Source: Vulcanimicrobiota bacterium (GTDB lineage: Bacteria > Vulcanimicrobiota > Xenobia > Xenobiales > JADMJV01). From it: DNA of 64,000 nucleotides. Positions 1 through 8,210 of this stretch are shown here, piece by piece. The first letter of the stretch is position 1. Each line of letters starts with the position of its first letter. Under the pieces are notes generated by a model that did no database searches, was not told the DNA's origin, and saw only the letters and a list, made by a program, of their open reading frames with translations. Made by a program: the position numbers and the translations under genes. Where the stretch lies: contig JAHBVR010000002.1 of NCBI GenBank assembly GCA_019637395.1, positions 62,001-126,000 of the forward strand. The letters run 5' to 3'.

Positions 1-2
1 TT

Positions 3-1769
3 AAGGCCAGGCCGCCCCGTGAAGAGCCCGAAGAGGAAACGGAGGAAAAAGACGAGCGCCCGCCGGAGCCCGTCAAGCGCAAGGCCCGTCAGGCCGCCAG
101 CAGCGACGAGACATTCTCCATCCAGTTCGGCAGCAATCTCTATCCTCTCAATCAGGCCATGATTCGCCAGGTTCTGTGGTTGGGGAAAATGATGTTCGCC
201 CGCAGCGGGCTGCTGTTGCCGCCCTTGCAACTGACGCCCAACTCCACCCAAAGCCCCAATCTCTACGCCGTTCACTTCCTGGCTCAGGAGGTGGGCCGCT
301 TTGCCGTGCCTCAACAAGCTTTTTTAGTGTTGGGCGAAGAAGAGGAGTTGCGCAACATCGAGCCGGTGGCCGCGCTCAACCCGCACCCGCTCACCAACGA
401 ACGCATGGTCTGGGTTTTCTGGGGGGCGCTGCAGAAAGTCTATAATCACGATCTCTTCTCCATCAGCCACCTGGAGTTTATGGCCTATTTCACCAACTGG
501 CTCTTTCACAAGAATTACGTGGCCTTCTTCACGGTGCAGCGCTGCCAGCAGTCGCTTCTAGCTCTGACGGAACACGTGCCCACGCTGGCTCCGTTGCGCG
601 GATTTTTCCTTAAAGAGGTCAACAATATCTGGCGCTTCTGTCTGGAGGTCCTGCGCAGTGGCGGCAGCCTGCGGAATTTTCCGCGCCTTCTCCACGAGTA
701 TCATCGCCAGCGCACCCGCGAACCACAGCAATCGCTCGCCGAGGCCAGCAAAGCCGTTTGGGGCCGCATTCAAGCCACTGATGAGGCGGCCGAGGAATCT
801 GCGGCTGACTTGAACAGTCCCGAGTTCCGTCGTTTGGCCTCGGGCTTGATCTACATGCACGCCAGTCAGGCTGGCTGGAGCGAGCAGTTGGCCAACCGAC
901 TGACCGAGGCGGAAATCAATCAGTTGCTGCAGACGCTGATGGAGATCTCCTCGGGCACACCGGGCGCTCGCATTCCTTTGACGCAGGAAGTCATTTCCCG
1001 GCTGGACGCCGTCTTCATGGGGCGCACTCCCCAAGATTACTTCGAATTTTTGCGTCAGCTACTGGACGGCAAATCGTTGGACATGGCCCCGCTCAACGCG
1101 GTTGACCGCTTTGCCTTGCTGATGCTCAGTCTGCCCGACGGCCACGCTCCCGACCCCGAAGCCCTCGACTTTTTGCGGGCGCCGGAGAAGAAGGCGCTGC
1201 TGGGACGCATCGCCTTTCTGACCTTCCACCAGTACTACGGCACCTTCGACCACGGACCGCCGACCAAGCATTTGATGGATATCCGCGATCAGGTGATGGT
1301 CGACTTCCTGGATTTCGTCTCCACTCAGTCGTTCACCATGATGGCTGGTCCGGCCGGCGCTATGGAAGATTTACTCAACCATTGGGTGGAGGTTACGCCT
1401 CACCGGGTCGTCTATTTGTTGCTGCGCCACTATTATTACGTGCTCGACCCCATGACTCGCCTGGTGGAGGCCGCCCGTACCAACCCGCGCCGGGTCCACC
1501 GAGCCATGCGGCGCTATTTCCTGAGCTACGCCAAGGGCGGCGAGCAGGTCAGCGCCCGGGTGGCTCCCTGGCGGCGCGGTTCTTACATCCTGGCTGCTCT
1601 GACTCCGCAGAATCGCAAGCTGGTCATCCAACTGCTGGAAGCACAAGGCGCCTGGATCCGCCGTTGCGAGCCGCCTACCCCCGAGCAAAAGCTGGGCGCC
1701 ATACAGGAGTTCGCCCGCCGCTTCTGGCCTTACCGTAGTCCCGTGGACGCCAGCCACCGCTGGCAATAG
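3..1769 (+). CDS. Hypothetical protein, 5' end outside window
   Basis: The reading frame is open from the first bases of the window, so the gene is cut at its 5' end; 588 residues are visible. The first ~45 residues are a charged linker rich in Glu, Lys, Arg and Pro. From about the Met codon at 159 the protein becomes a folded-looking, mostly helical domain rich in Leu, Phe, Trp and Tyr, with no motif I recognise, no signal peptide and no clear membrane span. The internal ATG at 159 lies inside the continuous frame and is probably not the real start. Its stop codon abuts the stop of the opposing thymidine kinase gene. Function unknown. Confidence 0.8.
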   Translation, partial: KARPPREEPEEETEEKDERPPEPVKRKARQAASSDETFSIQFGSNLYPLNQAMIRQVLWLGKMMFARSGLLLPPLQLTPNSTQSPNLYAVHFLAQEVGRFAVPQQAFLVLGEEEELRNIEPVAALNPHPLTNERMVWVFWGALQKVYNHDLFSISHLEFMAYFTNWLFHKNYVAFFTVQRCQQSLLALTEHVPTLAPLRGFFLKEVNNIWRFCLEVLRSGGSLRNFPRLLHEYHRQRTREPQQSLAEASKAVWGRIQATDEAAEESAADLNSPEFRRLASGLIYMHASQAGWSEQLANRLTEAEINQLLQTLMEISSGTPGARIPLTQEVISRLDAVFMGRTPQDYFEFLRQLLDGKSLDMAPLNAVDRFALLMLSLPDGHAPDPEALDFLRAPEKKALLGRIAFLTFHQYYGTFDHGPPTKHLMDIRDQVMVDFLDFVSTQSFTMMAGPAGAMEDLLNHWVEVTPHRVVYLLLRHYYYVLDPMTRLVEAARTNPRRVHRAMRRYFLSYAKGGEQVSARVAPWRRGSYILAALTPQNRKLVIQLLEAQGAWIRRCEPPTPEQKLGAIQEFARRFWPYRSPVDASHRWQ

Positions 1770-2351
1770 TTAACGGCTCCTGGCCAGGCTGGTGCGTTCG
1801 TGGTAGCAGGGATAGCAGGTGGGGGAGTAGGCGGCTTCAGCGCCCAGCAGCAGGTTGGGGCCATCCAGCAGGGCCTGGCCTTCGGCGTCATGGCGCAGGT
1901 TGAAGACGGCCTTGCGGTTGCAGAATTTGCAGGTGGTTTTGATCTCTTCGATGCTGTCGGCTACTTCCATCAAGCGCTTGGAGCCTTCGAAGAGTTCGGC
2001 TTTGAAGTTGGTGCGCAGTCCGTAGGCGATGACGGGGATGTCGTGGCTACGAGTGATCTCGCGCAGGTGGTTGACCAGTTCGCCAGTGAGAAACTGGCAT
2101 TCATCTACCAGAATGCAGTGAAGCCCGCGCAAATCGCTGTCCTTTAAGCGATCGCCGGGCTCCACCAGCAGGTCGGCGGGATACTCGAGGCCGGCCCGGG
2201 AGCGCACCGTTTCTGCTCCGAAGCGCACGTCCACGCAGGGCTTGATCAGCATCACGCGTTTGCCCTGGACCTCATAGTTATGGCGCACGGCCAGCAGGTT
2301 GAGGGTTTTGGCGCTGCCCATAGCACCATAGCGGAAATAGAGTTTGGCCAT
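1770..2351 (-). CDS. tdk: Thymidine kinase
   Basis: Type II thymidine kinase (193 aa, normal length), which phosphorylates thymidine to dTMP in the salvage pathway in the cytoplasm. The P-loop is GAMGSAKT at residues 9-16, the Walker B-like DECQF is at 83-87, and the zinc-binding lasso uses Cys141/Cys144 and Cys179/Cys182. The ATG start puts the P-loop at the usual distance from the N terminus. It is the last gene of a minus-strand group after a methyltransferase and a small exported protein, with a 49-base gap upstream. The stop abuts the stop of the convergent unknown gene. Confidence 0.96.
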   Translation of the reverse strand: MAKLYFRYGAMGSAKTLNLLAVRHNYEVQGKRVMLIKPCVDVRFGAETVRSRAGLEYPADLLVEPGDRLKDSDLRGLHCILVDECQFLTGELVNHLREITRSHDIPVIAYGLRTNFKAELFEGSKRLMEVADSIEEIKTTCKFCNRKAVFNLRHDAEGQALLDGPNLLLGAEAAYSPTCYPCYHERTSLARSR

Positions 2352-2400
2352 GGTCAGCGGGCTTCGGACCCGCCCTCGGGCTTCCTAGAGAATGTTTGTG

Positions 2401-2757
2401 CTATTCGTAGGTCTTGAGGCGGACCTGGTAGGCATGGATGGAGCCGTCCCAATCACGGCCACCCTTGACGCGCACGCGAGCCCCCTTCTTCAGCAGCTTG
2501 AGGAATCTGTCCACGGTGACGCGGTATTCTTTGAGGGTGCCGTTGCGCAGGTGGATTTCGCGGAAGCACTTGCTGTCATCGCCGAAGTAGACGTCGTTTT
2601 GCGTCTCGTCGGGATTGTCGCCGACCAGGGCGATGCCGAAGACCCGCTCATCGGGTTTGACCTCGGTCACCTGATAGTCGGTGTCGACGTTGAGCAGAGC
2701 TCCCATAGAAGATAGCGGAGCCAGCAGCAGGAGAAGAACGAGAAAAAGCTTTTTCAT
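2401..2757 (-). CDS. Small exported hypothetical protein
   Basis: A 118-residue protein with a textbook signal peptide: Lys-Lys, a long Leu-rich core at residues 4-13, and a likely cleavage site around Ser-Met-Gly-Ala near residue 20. The mature part is acidic then basic and looks beta-rich, ending in an OB-like strand pattern (GARVRVKGGRDWDG). It is probably periplasmic or secreted. It sits 10 bases downstream of a methyltransferase gene and 49 bases upstream of tdk on the same strand, so it is probably co-transcribed with them. No family recognised. Confidence 0.75.
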   Translation of the reverse strand: MKKLFLVLLLLLAPLSSMGALLNVDTDYQVTEVKPDERVFGIALVGDNPDETQNDVYFGDDSKCFREIHLRNGTLKEYRVTVDRFLKLLKKGARVRVKGGRDWDGSIHAYQVRLKTYE

Positions 2758-2767
2758 AGCCGTCTTG

Positions 2768-3373
2768 TTACGACGGAGGGCAAAGCGGGTCCTGGCCGCG
2801 CACGTGGCAGAGTTCCCACATGGGAATGCCGAACAGCCCTACTTTGAAGGGGCGATAATGGCGCACCGCCAGGTGTCGGTTGAAAAGTTGCTGCCAGTGT
2901 TCGGTCGAGCGCGGATATTTACCCCGGTCGCGCAAGGCCAGAAAGCGGGTCAGGCCGGAGCGGGGTGGCAGGATCAGGTCCACGATTTGCACCTCACCCT
3001 CGGGGGCCAGTATTTTTTTCACTTTGGTCAAGAGGGCGGCTACCTGGTCGTCATCCAGATGGTGCATCAAACTGTTGATCAGCACTACGTCAAAGGGCCC
3101 CTCGGGCAGAGGATCACGGGCCACGTCGCAGACAAAGAAAGGACGTCCATGCTTGCGTTTGGCGTAGTCCACGTACTCGGGCGAAAGGTCCACTCCCACA
3201 TAGTCCACCGCCGGCCCGAAAAATCGCGTGTTGGTGCCCGGACCACAGCCCACGTCGAGCACCCGCCGGGGAGCGCATTCGTCCAGGTCGCGCAATACCG
3301 GGGCGATTTTCTTTCTTACGAACGGACCTTGCCAGAGAAGATAAATGGCGGGACTCTCCAAGATTTGGCGCAT
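2768..3373 (-). CDS. Class I SAM-dependent methyltransferase
   Basis: A 201-residue protein with a methyltransferase fold of the Methyltransf_11/25 type. Motif I is VLDVGCGPG at residues 38-46, followed by an acidic residue after strand 2 (GVDLSPEYV), then FDVVLINSLMHHLDDDQ and the post-motif strand with APEGEVQIVDL. The MHHLDD signature is common in small-molecule and lipid/quinone methyltransferases; the substrate cannot be read from sequence. It is the first gene of the minus-strand group leading to tdk, and it is divergent from the glycosyltransferase at 3431 across 57 bases that must hold both promoters. Confidence 0.88.
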   Translation of the reverse strand: MRQILESPAIYLLWQGPFVRKKIAPVLRDLDECAPRRVLDVGCGPGTNTRFFGPAVDYVGVDLSPEYVDYAKRKHGRPFFVCDVARDPLPEGPFDVVLINSLMHHLDDDQVAALLTKVKKILAPEGEVQIVDLILPPRSGLTRFLALRDRGKYPRSTEHWQQLFNRHLAVRHYRPFKVGLFGIPMWELCHVRGQDPLCPPS

Positions 3374-3430
3374 GCTTCAGCGCTTACGCCAGGGGGCACA
3401 GCTTCGCCTGCGAACAAGGGTTCTTAGACC

Positions 3431-4399
3431 ATGATTTCTGTAGTCGTGCCTATGTACAACGAATCCGACGGCATTCCGCTGCTCTACGAGCGCCTTTCCA
3501 AAGCGGCTCAGAGTTGGGGGGAAGACTATGAACTGGTTTGGATTGATGACGGCAGTCAGGATGAAACCTACGCGCTCTGCCAGGAACTGGCAGAAAACGA
3601 TTCGCACCTCAGGCTGATCGGGTTTACCCGCAACTTTGGTCACCAGGCCGCCGTCACCGCCGGCCTTTGCTACGCTCGCGGCGATATCATCGCCGTCATG
3701 GACGCCGATCTTCAGGACCCGCCTGAAGAATTGCACAAATTTATCGACAAATGCCGAGAAGGTTATGACGTGGTTTACGCCATCCGCACCCGGCGCAAGG
3801 AAAATCTCTTCAAGCGCCTGTTCTACTGGGCCTACTACCGGTTTCTGGCCTCCATGGCCGACATCGACATTCCCCTGGATTCGGGAGATTTCTGCGTAAT
3901 GAGCCGGCCCATTCTGGATGCCTTGAATTCTCTACCGGAACGCAATCGCTTTATTCGCGGATTGCGCGTCTGGCTGGGATTTCGCCACATCGGCCTGGAG
4001 TATGAACGCCAGGCGCGTGCCTATGGAGCGCCCAAGTATACCTTGGGCAAGCTGGTCAACCTGGGTCTGGACGGGATTATCAATTTTTCCTATCGGCCCA
4101 TGCGCCTGTTGACCCTGGTGGGAGTCGGAATCGGCCTGGCCTCGTGCTTGTTGGCAGTCGTGGTGGTGGCCATGTACCTGGGAAATTGGACCGTTCTGGG
4201 CTACAACCCGCACCAGGCGACCGGCTGGACTTCCTTGATTATCTCCATTCTTTTTCTCTCGGGTACTCAGCTTTTCGGCCTGGGCGTGGTGGGAGAGTAC
4301 ATCGGGCGGATTTTTGACGAGACCAAGGGACGCCCCATGTACCTGGTGGGCCGTCAGGTTGGTTTTGAGCCTGGCTCTACCAGGCTTCCAGGAAGGTGA
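3431..4399 (+). CDS. Membrane-anchored family 2 glycosyltransferase (dolichyl-phosphate mannose synthase-like / GtrB-like)
   Basis: A 322-residue GT-A glycosyltransferase. It has the N-terminal VVPMYNES motif, an Asp pair in WIDDGSQDE near residue 39, and the metal-binding DADLQDP at 91-97. Two C-terminal transmembrane helices (about 230-256 and 265-292) match the GtrB/YfdH/ArnC-like architecture that transfers a sugar from a nucleotide donor to undecaprenyl phosphate at the cytoplasmic membrane. ATG start. The stop overlaps the GTG start of the next gene (GTGA), so the two are translationally coupled. Donor sugar unknown. Confidence 0.92.
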   Translation: MISVVVPMYNESDGIPLLYERLSKAAQSWGEDYELVWIDDGSQDETYALCQELAENDSHLRLIGFTRNFGHQAAVTAGLCYARGDIIAVMDADLQDPPEELHKFIDKCREGYDVVYAIRTRRKENLFKRLFYWAYYRFLASMADIDIPLDSGDFCVMSRPILDALNSLPERNRFIRGLRVWLGFRHIGLEYERQARAYGAPKYTLGKLVNLGLDGIINFSYRPMRLLTLVGVGIGLASCLLAVVVVAMYLGNWTVLGYNPHQATGWTSLIISILFLSGTQLFGLGVVGEYIGRIFDETKGRPMYLVGRQVGFEPGSTRLPGR

Positions 4400-5298
4400 T
4401 TTTTCCCAAGCAGCGCTACCAGTGCATCCAATGTGGCAAGAGCTGCGGTCAGTGGCGCATCTGGGTCGAGCCGGACCTGGTTGATTCGTTGCGCCGGCAC
4501 CCACTGGCCTTGCGTCTCCAGGTGGCCGGACAGCCCTACCTGGTGGAACACGAGGGAGGCTGGCATCATCTCGGCTACGATAAAAACGGGCGCTGTTTCT
4601 TTCTGGAAGGGGAGCGCCGCTGCGGACTGCACGCCAGCACCGGCTGGCTGAGCAAGCCGCGCGCCTGCCGCCAATTCCCTTTCTTCCTGGTGGAAACGCC
4701 GGACGGAACGCAAGTGGGACTGTCTTTTCGCTGCTCGGCCGTGCAGCAAAACCTGGGGGTGGATTGGGAGCAGCATCGTAACGACCTGGAGCAGTTGGCC
4801 GGCAGCGGCGCCTACCGGCGCGTGGGCTTTGAGGCCACCAGCATGGGCCCCGTGCGGCTGGAATGGCGCGACTATCTGGGTTGGGAAGCAAGCTGGCGCG
4901 AGCAGTTGCTGCGGGGTTTTTGCTTGCGGGCGATTTTTTACCACCATTTGGTAACTCACCTTGGCCTGGAACTGGCTGAGGTCGACTTTGCCCGATTGGT
5001 GCAAAATTGGACCCTTTCCGCCCTGGCTTTATTGCAGACCCCGCTGGAACTGGCGGAGTTGAAGTCTAATGGCGAATCTATTCGCTATTTTGAACATGTC
5101 CTCGAGCGCAAGTGGTTATGGCTGGGCGAGAATTTTCTGGGCCGGATGCTGCTGCTATTAGTGGGCGAGCAGCTCTATTGGAGCGCTGGCGACAAGGCTT
5201 TGGACCTGGTCGAAGGCGAGTGGCTGGGGCACCGCGAGGATTTGGGACCGGTGGAGCATGGGCTGGCTGATACCATGCTGCAGTTCTGTCACCGATAG
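4396..5298 (+). CDS. YkgJ-like cysteine-cluster protein
   Basis: A 300-residue protein with the cysteine-cluster signature of the YkgJ/Fe-S or zinc cluster family: Cys10, Cys13 and Cys17, then Cys67, Cys76, Cys91 (in KPRACRQFPF) and Cys113. These residues are expected to hold a metal centre. The C-terminal ~180 residues are helical, aromatic-rich and unfamiliar, making this longer than the ~100-200 residues usual for the family. The GTG start overlaps the upstream glycosyltransferase stop. The 3' end overlaps the convergent serine hydrolase gene by 10 bases. Biochemical role unknown for the family. Confidence 0.85.
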   Translation: MIFPKQRYQCIQCGKSCGQWRIWVEPDLVDSLRRHPLALRLQVAGQPYLVEHEGGWHHLGYDKNGRCFFLEGERRCGLHASTGWLSKPRACRQFPFFLVETPDGTQVGLSFRCSAVQQNLGVDWEQHRNDLEQLAGSGAYRRVGFEATSMGPVRLEWRDYLGWEASWREQLLRGFCLRAIFYHHLVTHLGLELAEVDFARLVQNWTLSALALLQTPLELAELKSNGESIRYFEHVLERKWLWLGENFLGRMLLLLVGEQLYWSAGDKALDLVEGEWLGHREDLGPVEHGLADTMLQFCHR

Positions 5299-6344
5299 GC
5301 CTTGTAGGCCACGCTGGCGATGTCGGCGATGAGCCGCTCGGCCGCGCCTTCCTCGCCTTCCTGAACCTGCTGGATCAGCACCACCACCACCAATCCACGG
5401 CCCGGCTCCAGTTCCAGGATACCCACATCGTTGACCACTCCCGCGATGGTGCCGGTCTTGTGATAGACCTTGACTTCGCGAGGCAGTGAACGGGGCAGGC
5501 GGGTGTTGAAGGTCTGGCGTGCCAGCACGCCCAGACAGTATTGGGTCCACTTCTTGTCGAGCAACTGGCCGCGGTAGAGTTTTTCCAAGACCAGCGCCAG
5601 GTCACGGCTGGATAGCTTATTGTCCACGGCCGTGGCCACCAGCACGTTTTCTTCCGGCGTCTGCACCCGGGCCGAGCGATCTTCCAGGGCCTGGAATTCA
5701 CTCAGGCTCAGAGCCTGATTCTCCTTTTCAGCCCGCAGCGCCGCCGCCAACCGCGCGGCCCGGTCGAGACGATTCCACTTGTCGGCGATCTGGCGGGGCT
5801 TGAGGCCGCGAAAATCACTGCTCTGGCCCAGGCTGATCAACCAGGCCGAGCGATTGGTCAGGAAAATTTGACTGCTGGTGCAGCCCAGGCTGGCCAGGTA
5901 GGTGTCCACGCTGGTCAGTCCGATGCGGCGGAAGAGCATGTCGGTGGCGGTATTGTCGCTTTTGGTTTCCATCCACTCGATCAACTGTTGCACGCTGGCG
6001 CTGCTGCCCACGGGGCGATGCTGTAACGAGCCGGAGCCGATGCAGCGGTCGGCCGCCTTCATCACCAGGGGAGTGCTCAATTGCAGCGGGCTCTGCTGAG
6101 TCTGCATCTGACGGGCCAGTTCCACCATCACCGGCACTTTGAACACGCTGGCCAGCGGATAAGCAGTATCCCCTTGCAGGTCCACTCGCTCCTCGCTGTG
6201 CAGATCCACGATGGAGACGGCGCAGTCGCCCACCTGAGCGCGCGAAATTAGAGATTGCACCGTTTTCTTGAGCTTGTCGGCCCTCTGCGCCAGCGTTATC
6301 TGAGTACAGCTGAGCAGGCACAGCAACAGCAAGAAGGGTCTCAC
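5289..6344 (-). CDS. Exported serine hydrolase of the class A beta-lactamase / penicillin-binding fold
   Basis: A 351-residue protein with an N-terminal signal sequence; Cys13 in LLSC could be a weak lipobox. All three serine-transferase motifs are present: S66-V-F-K69, S129-D-N131 and K296-T-G298. The Glu-x-x-Leu-Asn omega-loop motif needed for class A beta-lactam hydrolysis is not visible; instead there is a ~70-residue insertion at about 165-235. It is therefore more likely a peptidoglycan peptidase or PBP-like protein than a true beta-lactamase. The GTG start overlaps the stop of the MBL gene (GTGA). It is the last gene of a four-gene minus-strand unit. Confidence 0.85.
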   Translation of the reverse strand: MRPFLLLLCLLSCTQITLAQRADKLKKTVQSLISRAQVGDCAVSIVDLHSEERVDLQGDTAYPLASVFKVPVMVELARQMQTQQSPLQLSTPLVMKAADRCIGSGSLQHRPVGSSASVQQLIEWMETKSDNTATDMLFRRIGLTSVDTYLASLGCTSSQIFLTNRSAWLISLGQSSDFRGLKPRQIADKWNRLDRAARLAAALRAEKENQALSLSEFQALEDRSARVQTPEENVLVATAVDNKLSSRDLALVLEKLYRGQLLDKKWTQYCLGVLARQTFNTRLPRSLPREVKVYHKTGTIAGVVNDVGILELEPGRGLVVVVLIQQVQEGEEGAAERLIADIASVAYKAYR

Positions 6345-7204
6345 GCCGAGCGCTTCTTCCAGTAGCGCAACAAACCGTCGATCGACATAAAGAGCGGATT
6401 GGCCTGTTCGTAGCGGTCGTAGCTGGCCTGGTCGGGAAATTCCGGCCTCTGCCAGGCGGCGTAAGCGTCGATCAGCTTTTGCCGCTCCCAGTCCTGGCGC
6501 TCATGCACGAACTCGGCCACCTCCTGAATGCGTCGGCGCAGATTTTCCCAATCTGGCTGCGCCGGCCCGAAGTGGGTGAGAAAAAGCCGGTCGACCGGTA
6601 GTTTGGCTAACTTGTCAAGAGTATGGAACCAGGCCTCGCGCTCGAATTCCGGGGGCGGCGCCGGCACTGACAGGAACTGGGAGCCGGGCAGCCTGACGCC
6701 GGCCACATCGCCGGTGAGCAGATCGCGCCCGATCTGGTAGGCCAGATGATGGCGGGCGTGTCCCGGACTATCCCAGGCGGTGATTTCCACCCCTTCGAGA
6801 GGCAGCGGCCGATCGAGCTCGGCTACGATCACCTTGTCGGCCGGACAGGGTAGGATTTCCCCCCACAGGCGCTCCATGGCCTCACCATAAATGCGGCCGG
6901 CGCTGACGATCAGCTTGCTCGGGTCGATCAGGTGGGGAGCGCCCAGCGGATGCACCACCACCGGCACTCCCTGTTGGGCCCACCAGCCGGCGTCGCCGGC
7001 GTGATCCAGGTGAATGTGGGTGACCAGCAGGGCCTGCAGGTCCTGAGGTTTCAGGCCGTGGCTTTGCAGACCGGCCAACAACCGGGGACGGCAGCTGGCC
7101 GGCCCGCATTCCACCAGCAACGGCCGCTTTTCGGTGGTGACAAGAAAGGCGGCCACGCACTGAGGGCGCCTTTGAAATTCTAAGTCCAGCACTTCGATGC
7201 TCAT
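6341..7204 (-). CDS. MBL-fold metallo-hydrolase
   Basis: A 287-residue metallo-beta-lactamase-fold hydrolase of the glyoxalase II-like type. The metal ligands are visible: H63-x-H65-x-D67-H68 (THIHLDHAGD), His149 in SPGHARHH, Asp166 in LLTGD and His211 in LTHFGP. A helical ~70-residue tail follows. It has no signal peptide, so a cytoplasmic role with a thioester, ester or lactone substrate is more likely than antibiotic hydrolysis. It sits 22 bases after the squalene/phytoene synthase gene, and its stop overlaps the start of the serine hydrolase gene. Confidence 0.92.
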   Translation of the reverse strand: MSIEVLDLEFQRRPQCVAAFLVTTEKRPLLVECGPASCRPRLLAGLQSHGLKPQDLQALLVTHIHLDHAGDAGWWAQQGVPVVVHPLGAPHLIDPSKLIVSAGRIYGEAMERLWGEILPCPADKVIVAELDRPLPLEGVEITAWDSPGHARHHLAYQIGRDLLTGDVAGVRLPGSQFLSVPAPPPEFEREAWFHTLDKLAKLPVDRLFLTHFGPAQPDWENLRRRIQEVAEFVHERQDWERQKLIDAYAAWQRPEFPDQASYDRYEQANPLFMSIDGLLRYWKKRSA

Positions 7205-7226
7205 AGGGTGGCCTTTGGTTTCGCTC

Positions 7227-8210
7227 TTACAGCACCTTCCGCAACCGGCTCAATTGGCGGTTCAAATAAAGGCGCAGCAGGGGGGTAAAGGGCGCCAGCA
7301 GGGCGGTGGTGAGCAGCATACGGTAGACCCAGGGGCGGGTCACCTTGATTTTGCTTCCCGATAGCCAACCGCCGGGACTGATCTTGATGAGCGTGGCCAC
7401 GCCCATGCACCAGGGCCACAAGGCAGCCAGGCGCAGACGCCAGCAATTCCAGGGAATGAGCAGCATGTAATCGCGCGAAGCCTGGAAGTCCTCGTAGCCG
7501 TGGGCCAGCCAGCGCCGGATAAGAGGCTGCAGACGCTGTTCCTGGGCGCGGTCGTGAAGTTGCTCAGGATTCAGTCCTAATTCCTGAAGTTCCTGAGCCG
7601 GTAAATAACAGCGGCCCTCACGCAGGTCGCCGCTGATATCGCGGAGCACGTTGGTGAGTTGCAGAGCGTTGCCCAATCGGGTCCCGAGTTCTTCCAGTTG
7701 AGGGGAGGCCTGAGCCAGCCGCGGTTCGTGCAGGCGCATGACGGCTGTCCAGAAGGCCCCCACGCAGCCGGCCGCCGCCCACAGGTGGCGGCGCAGTTCC
7801 TGAGCATCCAGCACGGCGCCGGGAAAGCGCTCGAGGTCGACCAGCATTCCCTGGGACAGGGTGGTCACGATGTCGCGAATCAAACGCTGATCGGCTGCCG
7901 GCAGAACATTCAACTCTTCCAGGGCGACGGGAAGGTGATGAAGCAGGGCTGCCTCTCCACCCTGGGAGGGATCCACGGCGGCCACGCGAGCGCGCCACGG
8001 GTCCGGGCTGGCGCCGTTCAGGCATTCCAGAAATATGCGCAAAGTAGCCTCGCGCTCGCCGGCGTCCAGCCATTGGCCGTCGCTGATGCTATCGGCGCAA
8101 CGCGCCAGCAGATAGGCCAGCGACATGGTCTGGCGAGCGCCCGGCGGTAAGACGCGCAAACTTAGATAGAAGGCTCGGGAGGTGGCCTTGAGGAGTTGCT
8201 GGGAGTTCAT
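7227..8210 (-). CDS. Squalene/phytoene synthase family protein
   Basis: A 327-residue all-helical trans-isoprenyl diphosphate synthase that condenses two prenyl diphosphates head to head. The first Asp-rich motif is D40-S-I-S-D44, preceded by SRAFYLSLRVLP; the second is D191-I-S-G-D195 within LQLTNVLRD, followed by REGRCYLP. The C-terminal segment is hydrophobic (about 270-315), suggesting membrane association. Whether it makes squalene, phytoene or another product cannot be read. I chose the ATG at 8210 because it forms an ATGA overlap with the ankyrin gene's stop. No partner desaturase, cyclase or HpnC/HpnE gene is in the window. Confidence 0.92.
   Translation of the reverse strand: MNSQQLLKATSRAFYLSLRVLPPGARQTMSLAYLLARCADSISDGQWLDAGEREATLRIFLECLNGASPDPWRARVAAVDPSQGGEAALLHHLPVALEELNVLPAADQRLIRDIVTTLSQGMLVDLERFPGAVLDAQELRRHLWAAAGCVGAFWTAVMRLHEPRLAQASPQLEELGTRLGNALQLTNVLRDISGDLREGRCYLPAQELQELGLNPEQLHDRAQEQRLQPLIRRWLAHGYEDFQASRDYMLLIPWNCWRLRLAALWPWCMGVATLIKISPGGWLSGSKIKVTRPWVYRMLLTTALLAPFTPLLRLYLNRQLSRLRKVL

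Noticed and set aside
159-1769. Start of the first gene at the ATG at 159
   Set aside because: The same frame is open to the edge of the window with charged linker composition, so the gene most likely begins before the window.
3932-4891. 319-codon minus-strand frame across the glycosyltransferase and Cys-cluster genes
   Set aside because: Antisense to two conserved genes; composition is Arg/Pro-rich shadow.
5289-7204. Antibiotic-resistance island made of MBL and class A-like hydrolase
   Set aside because: The MBL protein has no signal peptide and looks like a general hydrolase; the serine enzyme lacks the ExxLN motif. No mobile genes are near.
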